From positions 69,882 through 133,881 of the forward strand of contig NMRA01000352.1 of assembly GCA_002633005.1 (NCBI GenBank): a DNA stretch of 64,000 bases, in the 5' to 3' direction. Made by a program: the position numbers and the translations under genes. Shown piece by piece: positions 11,301 through 23,300 of this stretch; the stretch's first letter is position 1; each line of letters starts with the position of its first letter. The notes under the pieces are model-generated. The model did no database searches and was not told where the DNA came from. It was given only the letters and a program-made list of their open reading frames with translations. Source of the stretch: Phoronis australis (Eukaryota > Phoronida > Phoronidae).

Positions 11301-14300
11301 CACCCGGTCCCGCTCCATCAGCGAAGGTCCCTCCCACCAGTTGAAGTCCTTGGCTTGTCCGGCCCCACACCCCTCCACATCTCCCCCGTCACCCGTTTTG
11401 GTGTCCCCCTCAGGTAAACAGCCCCCACTTACCTTGCCGATGCTCATGGGCCCATGTCTCACCAGGCATGGCAATCATCCAGGTCTTGGCTCGACCCACT
11501 TTGCCAGCATTCCAGAGTTCTCGAAGTGGACCACCTCTACTGCCCCTGCGCCCTGTGCTATAGCGTCACCCACCTATGGTGCGCGGTGTAAACCGTGTAG
11601 AGCTTCGTACAACCTTGCTGCAGTGCCATTTGACTTTGCTTTCAGCCATTGCCACCCTGCTGCTGCACAATCAGATGAGCCCAGTTCACCTACCACAGCG
11701 CCGGTGCGAACAGCATCGACAGTTAGGGCAATACCGGCGATCAATCGACGCAACTCTGACTCTGAACTGAGCACTACGCCAAAAGGTTTGTCAGTTATTT
11801 GCGTTACGGCAATGTGAGAACATTGCACAATCCTGACATCTTTAGACTAGCTATTCTATGCTGCAATGTGGGAAATTCCAAATTGCGATAGCGATTGTTT
11901 AACCAAAAATGATTTTTGTTTTGAAAGTGGCATGCAAATTTCAAGTTAAAGCATAGTTGGTTCTGTCTCTGTTGCTCACTTTTTCAAAAAAGAGAAACAC
12001 CTGGAATGTCTGCACTCTTATAGCTCAACTACGTGGGTCACGTTGGGAACTGTGTTGACTTGCAAGATAACACATGTTGCAGACAACGTATGGTGTACCC
12101 AAGTGCACTGAATACTTGTAAGGTGTGACATGCTGATTTGTCAACACTACAGTGTTTATGTGGATGTCTCGGACATTACCTGAATTACTTTCTGCGAGTG
12201 CGTTCACAGAAGATGTTGGGCACAAGTCCTCTCCCCACAGGTACACCCACTGAGGATAAGCTGAAGGGAATTTGGGGTGATGTTTCTCGTTGTGAGCTGA
12301 TTTTGAAGTTTTCTCAGAGGACCTTTCCTGTGGCTGGAAGCTGACTGGCTAAAGGGAACCTCTAGTCTCAGATGTTTCAGCGGTGCCTGCTAGTACATAA
12401 TACACTTGTTATAGATTTGCGTACAGAAAGATACATATTATCTGCTTAGTTGAATTTTGAAGTTATTTTCATTTGTCAAAATTTTTGCATCGTTTTGAGC
12501 TTCGGCATTACAAACAGACATATGGTGTCCTGTGAGTTTTATCAGTAGTTGTTGCATTGTTGTCTAGCCAGATAACTTTGATGTTTATCTCTGACATAGT
12601 GTGTGTATGGAAAGTACTATGTCATTTGCACAGTTCCACCTGACCCTGCTATACCTATATATACTTTGGAATGGAGTAGACAAGGCCAGGAACTGGTTCT
12701 CTAAACAGACCATAAGTCTGTGTCATTTCTAACAACGCGACTACAGAAGCCACTTGTTGGATGCTGTATCACCTGTACATTGGCAAGCATGACTTACAAA
12801 TTATTTTAGATTTGTTTCCACATTTGAAGGCTTGCCTTTGCCGGCTTGAAAATTAACTGAGAAGTAAAACGCACTGATTGAATGGTTACTTATGGGGGAG
12901 GGTGGCAAAACTGACGTGGGTGTATGACAAAGAAAGACAAGAATTGGAGGTAAGCGGGATGACGTAATTTACTTAAAAAATAGGGAGCAGTCAATTGCCA
13001 TGTGAGCTGCTAAACCAAACACTGGCTTTTTGGAGCACTGACCAATGCACTGTTTTCATGAAATTATGCCTCTTTTGGCTAGTCCTGGCGTTTCAAACCT
13101 TTCAGAAGAAAACGATACCTTGGCTGATATTGATGCGGGTGGGCGCTTCTTTAAGTAGTAGGCGCAGGTTTCAAAATGACTTGGGGTACAGATCTGAACC
13201 AACTATGCTTTTTTGGTCTTATACCATTTGTCATCAAAATTTTTTTGCTGCATCTTTGAATTAGCATTGTGTTTATGATTCAGGTAACGTCTGTTCTCTA
13301 GTTTCATTCTACGTTGGACGACGCTCAGGTTTGGTTTTTATATTTGGCCTTTTTATGTTGCACTCGACTGCAAGTAGAAGTACGCTGTTTATTTGTTGAT
13401 CACTATGATTGAGATTTAAAGCAGATCTGTAACTTTGTAGTTTAATTTAGAGTTTAGTGGAAGTGGCACTATGGTTGTTTGGTTTTAAATTACAACTGTA
13501 CATTCTCGCCAATTTCGGGCTCATCGCAGACAAGTGAATTTTTTCATTTTTTCTACAAAAGATAAGTTACACCAACTTAATTATGACATGGTACCACCAG
13601 AAGAGGTTGCTGTTGAAGCTTTCCCCATTTTCACATTGGTTCAACATAATCTGCTCCATCTAGTGGCCATTTTATGATGCTTATGAACACCCCTGGAGAA
13701 ATATTGTCTGGAGTGCAATTGTGGGCACATCAGTTTCAATTATTTTTCAGTATCCTTATATGGCCTCAGAATTGGTGTTAACTTCCTTTTCAGCCTACTA
13801 TTTGTGTGTTTGTGTGTGTGTCTACGTATGTGCGTGCGTATGTGCGCGTGCATGTGCCCTTGGTTAGATTTGGCTAAATATTTTTAGTAAAAACACCGGA
13901 ATCACATACAAGCAGTCCATGGTATCTGATGAGCCAACTTACATACTTCAGAAAGACTTGAAGGTACCCTGAAAGTGTGCTCAACATGTACTCTGAGCTG
14001 TTGTATGGAGAATATCATGGTTAAGGGTATGTGGGACCGTACCCTAGAAAGTATCCAGATTTGTTTAAGTTTGGAATGCCATATCTCAGAAAGGGTTACT
14101 TGGGTTGAAATGAAAGTTTCACATTCTTTGCTACAAAATGCGTTTGGAATTGTTATTTTTAAATGCTTCATTTTTGCTTGAGGGGTATTGAAAGGTAGGA
14201 CTTTTTGATCTTAGTAAAAAATGCAAGTTGATGGAAACAAAAACAAATAGGACATTTTGGAAAATTGTAGCACAGCTTCTTTTGAACATTTATATCAAAT

Positions 14301-17300
14301 CAAATTTGAGTCATGCTATTGACAAGGATGTTTTGCTATGAAACTCCTTGGTTTTGCTAAATTTTACTAAGAAGATTTCATCACGTGACCCAGTTAATTG
14401 ATAATAACATGACAGACTGGTATAAGTTATACATCAAAGTGTAGAGCCTTTTTCTATCAGAATATTTATACTTTTACTGTAATTTTTAGTTTTTTAGGTA
14501 TTTAGCACGACGTTGATTAGCCCTATGTAAACTTAAAAATTGTGTTGTGTTTGTAGTAGCACACTTAGTCATAGTTTGTTTACTAGATGTGTCACTTATT
14601 TCTGTGCTGCAAAGATCAGAGTTGATTTCTGTTTTTGATTTGGTTACCACAGCACTCTACGATATGTTGGGGGAATCTTTTAATACATTCTTCACATGAT
14701 GGTATGTTCAAGAGGTAGTGTGTGACAAAAGCATTCAAATTGTGTATAAGCTTAAGTGTGTTAAGTGCTTGATATTAATAAGTGTCTGTTTTTATGTCAA
14801 GTCAAAAATGTATTGAGTGGCATTTCAGGCTTGGAGGGGATAACTAGCCCCCATAGTGTCTTAGAACTTTGTGAATCGTGGGTGTTCACTCACAATTAGG
14901 GTTTCTGAAATTGACACGTAAGGTCAGTGAAAGTAGTTCTTTTTGAACCCTGTTCTTAGTCATACAATGGTACCAGTTGGACTGTGTAACTAAACACAGC
15001 TTAACAAAGGGTTTATGGTCACGGGTGAGAAGATATAATTGTTTTATTGCCCCCTATGGATAGCTGGATATCTGAGCCCAGAATGGAATTAAAAGTGCTG
15101 TTTAAACTACATCAAGTTTGTCCTACGTAATGATGTTCAAAGTGCTATTCTACTTAATTCAACTTATTTACTGTCAGTTGTTGAAACGGTCTGCAATTTT
15201 CTCTCCAATACTTTTTACAGGAAGCAGCTTGGCTGGAAGCAGCGGAAGTGGCAGTGGAAGTGCCAGTCGACCTGTCAGTTATATGCGAATGGTAGCTCCG
15301 CCTCCTCACATTGAGACGATGGTTTGTGCATTTCTGTGAAATGAATGCATTTCGTGATTGCCTTGTTTTAAGTCTTGCTAAAAGTGCGTATGGTGAACTG
15401 CAGCTTATTGCGTTTATGGAAATATACTGCTAAATTTTGTCAATTTTAATGGTGAAAAAACGCAGTAACGGGACTGATTTGTCGACCTACAGGTTGTTAA
15501 TGCTGCCTGGTAAAAATCGTGTTCGAGCACAACTCCACATACTATTGCGAGCTTGGCAGACTTTAGGTAGATGATTTGCTAGTCTTTAGCTTGATGCATT
15601 TTGAGGACCATTTTTTCTATATTATTTACTTAATGTTGCAACTGATTTTTCGTCTTAACTACATTGTATGTATTGCTTCTTCTTTCGCTCCGTTCAAATT
15701 TGTCTGCTTACTCTAAAGTATTTCCGTTGCAGGACTTTCCGTTCTTCACCTTGCGTTCATTCCCCCGTCAGATGTTGTTACACCTTGGTGGTGTCGTGTC
15801 TGCCAGGTCTGTCAAGCTCTTGAGTAGGATCCACAATCCAGGTTTGTGACCTTTAGAGTTTAAGGATGAACCAGTGCTGGGTTCTTGAGACGTTTCTGCT
15901 AAGAATAAGCAAATGCCTCGTCTGCGATCCTTTTTTCTTCTGGGAAAAGCTTCATGACTGAAAGTATACTGAGGTTAAATCGCTTAGGAATTCCGGACTA
16001 ATTTTGAGTTGAAATTACACATTCAGAGGCACTAGCTCTTTGAAACCTGTAATTCTGAACATAGGCAATTTTGCCGTACCCTCTGAAGTAAGCTGTAAAG
16101 AAACCAACCTTGTGATTGGTGGCCATGTTCTGGTTGATATCTTTGTAATAAACCAGGGCTGATTTCCGTAGATGCACAACGCTCACAAATAAAGCTGCAT
16201 AGTGTGATCAAGTTTCTCCTGTAATGCATGGTGAAATCTCGGTGACTTGCGTGACGCTTTTCTCACAAGAAGGTCGCTCTGTGGAGTGCAACCATATTAA
16301 AGGGCTTGGAATTTTCCGCGGAAACGCGGATTTCCGCTTTTTTCAAATGTTCTGTCCGCGCATTTTATTATATTTCCGCGTAAAAAATCGGATTTGATAT
16401 AAAATTTCCGCGGCAAATTCCTTTCTTACTGCGGCGTTGCAGACGACGTTCACCTCGAAAAGCGGAAGTTGCTCTTTATGTTTCGGAGGAACGTAAATTG
16501 TCAACATTGCCGGGGCATCTGGGATAGCGTGGTGGGATTTTCAATGGCGTCTCGTGTTATTGTAAACCACGGTGACAAATACTACGACTCTGCAGCCAAA
16601 AATGTGTGGGTTGGGAGTGGACGGACGAGCTAAAAGGACGCAGACGCATGCTACTGATGGTGGTAACGTTTTTTTTTTTTTAGTCCTCCCGATTTTTGTC
16701 GGGGAAAGGTTCACATCGACATTCATTGATTCAAGGCTGGGTAGCGCATGATTTGGGCCGTAAAAGTTTCCGCGTTTTTTGTCATAGGTCATTCCAAGCC
16801 CTGATATTAAAGGAGACTGCCACCCAAAAACAACCTATTTTGTATCAGTTTAGATCGAGTAGTTTTATTCGATAATAGCACGTTCGGTTGCATTACCTGA
16901 CACCTGATGGCAGACGGAGGTATTGAAATTATCCAGTGACGTCATTGGTTTCACGCGTAGTCTGTTCAGCAGTTCACAACACGGGTTACTGGTGTTAGTT
17001 TATCTCTTGAATTCATCGTTTAACACCAATAAATCATCAAACTTCGATGTAAACCCTTAAAATACACCGCGTTCTTATAAAAACATGTTTTATTTCACTG
17101 TTACGGATTTACTGGTATTTGGACACACCGTAGCCTATGGCAGGCCAATTTACCAATGTCCGTAACAGGAGTTGGGGGTCTGTTTGGTGATAAATTCGAA
17201 GTTTTCGTGAAATACCGGCTGGAGAACCTAGATCTGTGTTGCTAATTGCTTAATAGACTTGTGATTTTTTTTCCTTCTAAACACATATAACACTTGTTAT

Positions 17301-20300
17301 CCCGGTCAGTGGCTCGGAACCCGATCAGGCCCGTCATGGCCACCGGGACTGGCACGAACATAAACCAGCTTGAGTTAGAAACTAAACCTCCCATCATGAA
17401 AAGACTATAATAGTGAGCCAAAGAAATGATGTTCACGTAATTAGTTAAGTGAATTAGACACGAAACTGAAAATCTACTTACTCCGTTGTCGGGGGCCGCG
17501 AAGTCGGGTTCCCCTTCCACAGACCGTCAGGGCAAAGGTTGTACAGGAACAATAATTTGATTAATGTATTTCTGTATCTGAATAAAGATTTCCCTAACAT
17601 GTGACCATAGCATATAAAATAGAGTAATTGTTTCACAACAGCTTTCTGTCGGCAAACACTGTACAGAATTAGCATGCGCTCACACGGCCTCGGGTGGCCG
17701 TTCAATTACCTTTATTGCCGGCATCAGAAGCCGGTTACACAGTGGTTTATTCATTGCTGGCTTCTCAACATTTGCACTCATGAATACTGCAAAGGCATTA
17801 CAAATTGTACCTAGTGAGACAGACTTTGTTTCAGTTTCATATAAGCATTGGTTAGGATGAGAATAATTCATTTTGAAACAGAACGCAGAATAATAAACGT
17901 CTACATGGCAACTCGCCCGGCGCCAATCCCGACTTAGTCAAGAGCTCTTCCGACGAAGACTTCAGGGGTCACATCGTTTATTTTTCACAGTTTATCAGTT
18001 CGAACCGGAATCCACAGGCAACGGAACGCATGGATAATTCTTTGGTAAGCGGGAATTCGTCAGAAATCACTGTCGACGAAATGCCGGCCACAGACACGGA
18101 GATGTTTCACGGCATCATACTTGCTATTAACAGTGTACTTTTCATTCTTTACCACCGCGAGCCACTTCCTAAGCATTTCGGGCTCTCGAGGAAGTCGAAA
18201 AAAAACGATATATCCGCTTTCTTCGCAGCTTCATAGTTCGGACAAGCGGGAATGATACATCGCAATATAGCGGCATTCACTCTGCATATGAACCACTGAC
18301 ATCGCTGCGTCGTTTCTCACCTTCCTCACAGTTTAACGCGACACCTCTCGGCAAGGTGAGGTCGATAGTATAAGAGGTTGTGTGGATATAGACCGATTAA
18401 GACGGTAAAAAAGACTAATTAAATCGGGTGGCATTCTCCTTTAAGGTTGCTGACTACTGCAATTAAAAACTGAAAATAATGGTTGTACCTTTTGTATTTT
18501 GTAGTAGTTGGAGATTTTTTGACTGTTCTCAAAATTGTATTACATGGTTGAATTAGTTTGTTTCTGAAGAAGCCCTCAGTAATCAGAGTGGCTTCCATCT
18601 TGTGGAATTTAAATGACTGTCGATGCATGAGGCTGCCATGATTTTGAGTGGGTCACTCGCTGTCTTGTTACATAATTTTTGAAATCTCCGTTGAGTCTAA
18701 AGTTGCCTTCTTGCACTTCTCTGCGTTAGAGTGTGAAAATTCATCTGAAAATCGGTGTAGGTTTCATGTATAGTTATTTTGTGTTTCTTGTTTATTCGAT
18801 ACTTTTGAATCTTAAATTGTGACAGCAAATAGCTATTCCTGCTCATGAAATTGCCCCCATTTTGGTGTCGTCAGACTTATATCAAGAATGCTGTAAATGT
18901 ACCTAACTCCTCAAGTTTTTCATTTCACAAGTTTGTCTGTCATGAGAAAAAGTAAAACTCGAGATCATTCTGACTTAGACTTCCATTTCACCACTGATTT
19001 ATGGGTGCATGGTTTGCAACTTGAATTCTGTAGAGGAACCAGAAACTAGGGATGCCTGGTGGACAGAACTACGAACAGAGATTCGTTCACACGCCCGTGC
19101 TATGGGTTGTCATGCTGTGATTGGGTATGAGGAACAAACAAGCATTTGGTGAGTATTTGCATTATGCTGCTAATTGTTTAACACAAGATGCTGCTTGTTG
19201 TGGATAAATGTTGGACGTTGCAACTTGAGATGTTTGACACAATTGATAAAAGTTGAGTCCCGGAAGGAAGTAGCTCATCACTTTAACTTTCTGAGATTTG
19301 TGTGGAAAAGTGATGCTGTTACTTATCAATGCAAATTTTGCTTTAACAAGTGATGAAGTTACAAAACAATATTTGCGATAAAAGTTTGATTTTTATGCTC
19401 CCACATATTTAATTGGGAGTTCCTATTACAGAGAAGATGACGGTAGCAATAAAGTTTTGAGTCGAGCCAACCGCTGCTGCCCTCTAGTGGCTGTTTTAGT
19501 GTCCCTGTTGTAATGTCTGCCTCTATATGCTGTCAGCTGCGTATTAGTCATCCCTCTCAGAGAGCACCAACCACATATCTCCTACTAACAGTGGTTGCTC
19601 ATGAAAAGACCTTCCAGACAATAGCTCCAATAGAGGTATTATAATTCAGCTTAACTCACACTCCACCTTTTATCTGATTGCTGAAGTATGAGCTTGTCAC
19701 TGCGGAAGAGTTATCACGACATAGCATTTTATTCTAATTTCCAAGGGCACACTTAAAATTTTTGTACAAAAATTAATTCACAGGAATCTGCAAGTGACAG
19801 AATTTTATGCAGAACTTGTCGACCAATAAGACCGGGTGGTATATTGAGGTTTGCATTTTGGCCTATCAAATTCGTGATTGGCCAGATGATTTTCTGCAGT
19901 GAACTACTGACCAATAAAAGCATTGCTTAAATGTAGCATTCTGGGATATCACCAGCTGAAGCTGCAAACATGAGGATATGTGAGAAGTGCGAGATAAAGG
20001 TAGATTAAAAAATTTTTAGTAGAAAAAAAGGAATTTGCCACGAATTTCTGATTTTAACATTTTGGTGCATGTTGTCTTTGTATGTGCCAGAGTCATCTAT
20101 TGCTGGCACCTCCCAGTAAACTCTCAGTTATTCATAGGTTCACAAGTGTTTAGCTAATTTCTTTCACTGTCTTGTGTATGTGATTGTCATACTGTTGGGT
20201 AAATATTGGGCTTAATTTCTTCACCTTTGTCTGATTTCTTCTATTTCAAGTGATGAAGTAATTATTCTCTCCGCGCACGGTACTGCAGCTACACTGAACT

Positions 20301-23300
20301 TGACAGTGGACCCCTCCCTTGACCATTTGGCAATGACCCAACACGCCCCTCTCCCGGCAGCCCCACTCCCTCTGACCATGTCCATGGACCGATCGAATTT
20401 TGAAAAAGAGAAGCACAAGTTGTATGTTGATGTCAACTTGGCCAACCAGTCTGTGGCCGACTCCCATCTATATAGCTTGAAGTGAGTGGAGTAAACTTGT
20501 GAGGTCTTATTTTCTATTATTTCTTGGCTTGTTGGATACAAAAATGTGTTGCAAGGGTACATGCAGACCCCTGGCTTGATAAGTCTGTAAAATATGCATA
20601 CCTGTGTATTATCAACTCTTGGGAAAGTCACTCTTTAATTGTAAACGCCTTACAAAGTGTTACCTCAACTCCTATCATTTTGTTGGAAGTTCAGCCATCA
20701 ATCTTCATTTTGCTGCTGTTTCTTTTGCAAGAATATGATAAATTGTCATTAGGTCTTATGAACCCTCTATTTTTTATTGTTCTCATTGGTGGAGCTCCCC
20801 TTAATCTTGAATTGTATGGTTTTAGTGTTATATTATGGAAACGATTAAAAAGCTAATTAGAAATCACTTAACAATCTTTATTGGTGAGCTTGGTTCCACC
20901 ATGACATGCGATATATTTTCCTTTTCCAGCTGTGCTGAGCCCCACATACAACATGGCTGTGAACCTTGCCACATCCCATACTCTGACAAGTCCACTCCAT
21001 TCCCAGTCAACCTTTCCAAGTGTCTTGTCTGCAGGTAAAGTCATTTTCTTTTAATAGGTAATGTCATTTTTGTATTATCTAATGCATCCTGGATGATTTA
21101 GTTGTTGAGTCACTGTTGGAAAATAATAGTTTTCTTTAAATCTGTATATTCAAGATAAGATTTCATTAAAAATAGCTTTCACTATATTGAAAGTAAACTA
21201 AACATGCGGTCATCAATCATGTGCATGCAAAGCACAGCAGATTTTTCATGTCCATGTTAATTTTGCAAATGGAGGTTTTGAGAAGGCAGCTTTGACCCAC
21301 GTTAGCGGTAATGGGTCAGTTTACGTAGTAACTGTGTTGGCGTAATGCTGGTGTTTATTTCAGATCTCTGGTGATACCCCTGTGTCTCAATAGCAATGTG
21401 GTGCTGTGTTGTTTTAATAAACGGACACATGTCATTTGTGACGTCATTTACATATTGAGTTCATAACTTGCCTTGACATCTACTCCTAGGGATTAGCAAA
21501 GACGGGAATTCACGTTTTTTTTTAGCGCGGTGTTAGGCTGGTATGATTTTATATCTGAAAATGTTTTATCATGGAAGGAGAATATCCTAGACGAATGGCC
21601 AACATGATGATAAATTATCTCAGATGAATATTATGCAACTCCTGTGAACTATTTCAGGTGTTGAATAGGGCCGTCCTGGATAACACAGTCGGTAGAACTT
21701 TTCTTTGTCTCAGAGTTAAGAAAGCGCGTGACCTCGTTTTGGAAATCAGGCACGTTTTCGTGTCTCTCATTGATGGCGGGTAGGCGAAGAAAATCACATC
21801 CCACATACACGGGTGTTTGTCCTGGTTTATCAAACTTTCTCAAGTCGTAGTTGCAGCCGACAGCACGGCAGTAATACTTCGTTGGCATTGGAAGTACAAA
21901 TAGAGTAACCCAACCGAGAAAAACTTGTAGAGAATTAGACAACAAATAACATGACACTGAACTCCAGTGGCATGAAAATGAGCCGGAAAATGTGCCTGAC
22001 GGAATAAATGGCATTGTGAGTAAATACAGCGATATTGTCACTGTGTATTCTAGGATTACCCTATTGATAACATACACAGGATGTAACAGTGGGTGTTAAT
22101 GACCACGATGACAAAGGATAAGTCTACACCAGTCTATTCTTCTGTCACTAGCTTACTTAATCAGTGTAACACCATTAGAGCTGAGTCAAACTCAAAATTT
22201 GACATCGATTGTAACACCAGTATTACACCAACGCACCAAACCTGAACCTACCTGTTGTAAGTTTTGACTCAGACCTGTAAGCACTTATTAAATCCCGCTG
22301 TATTAGGAAACACAAGGTGCCTGATGTTCTGTTCACCACTGTCAACATTCCTGAGGGACTGCTCACAGTCGGAACTGGCTGTCTGGTGCAAGCTAGGTGA
22401 GTTTATATGTTGGCCAAAAGCAGTTGCCTCTTAAATTAGTTTCACTCACGGATACACTCCACATCATCACATGATGGGCATCGTGTTTTAAGCTTCCGCT
22501 TTCTTCAAATGAGCGTTTGTCTTGTTTTAATGTTGAGAAGAAAGGAACTTGCAAGTAATAAGATATCTGTCAAGTTTCACTGTTTTTTTGTTTTAACTGT
22601 AACCATGATGTCAAAAGTCATTCAAGGGGTTCAATACCTTGGCTTTGAGAATTATAATTTTTCTTGTCTTGCAGGAAGTGGTGTAAAATGTGTTACTTGA
22701 CTTGTTTGTATGTTTTAACATTGAGAAGCAGATTTTATAAAGAATAATGTATACTTCAGAATATGCCGACCTAAGAGAGACATGAAAAATGATGAAGCTA
22801 ATGCAAAAGAAATCAGTGATGTAAGTATGGATTCATTTGTTTGATTTTTTCATTTGCAGTTTTTGCTTATAGCCCCATAATGCTCTTTCAATGGCATGGA
22901 TGCCTTAATTTTGCGAATGCCCTTCTTAAGTGGTGGGTTTGCTGTCATGTATCAGACATCCTATCTGCCTAAGTATGTAAGAACTAGGTAGAACTAATGT
23001 ACAAGTTGTAAGAATTTTTTATTCACATCTTATTGTGGTGTAGTCGCTGTAAATGCCACCTGATGAGTAGTTTGCTTGCAGTGCAAAAAATTGATTATGA
23101 AAATTCTTTCCGGAAAGCACCGTTAGTTTTTGGCAGAATGAGGTGAAAAACTTCAATGTTTTCCAAAAAGAATGTTCATGATTGTGACAGAAATGATTAT
23201 TGTTCCTTGTAATGCCTGAGTAGTTTCAATCAGAGATTAGATATTCACTATGTGTTGCTGACCATTGAATTAGGAACATGAAGCTGTTCACCAGCATGGG

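Larger units (their letters stand above)
15842..19033. other. Intron 11 of C2CD5, transposon-rich
   Basis: This 3.2-kb intron contains an hAT-like MITE (16302-16803) directly joined to a TTAA-flanked 1.63-kb element (16811-18440). I see no gene in the flanks 15842-16293 and 18445-19033. Confidence 0.7.

Noticed and set aside
17242-17871. Host gene inside intron 11 on - strand
   Set aside because: The frames lie wholly within a TTAA-flanked mobile element and show no known domain.
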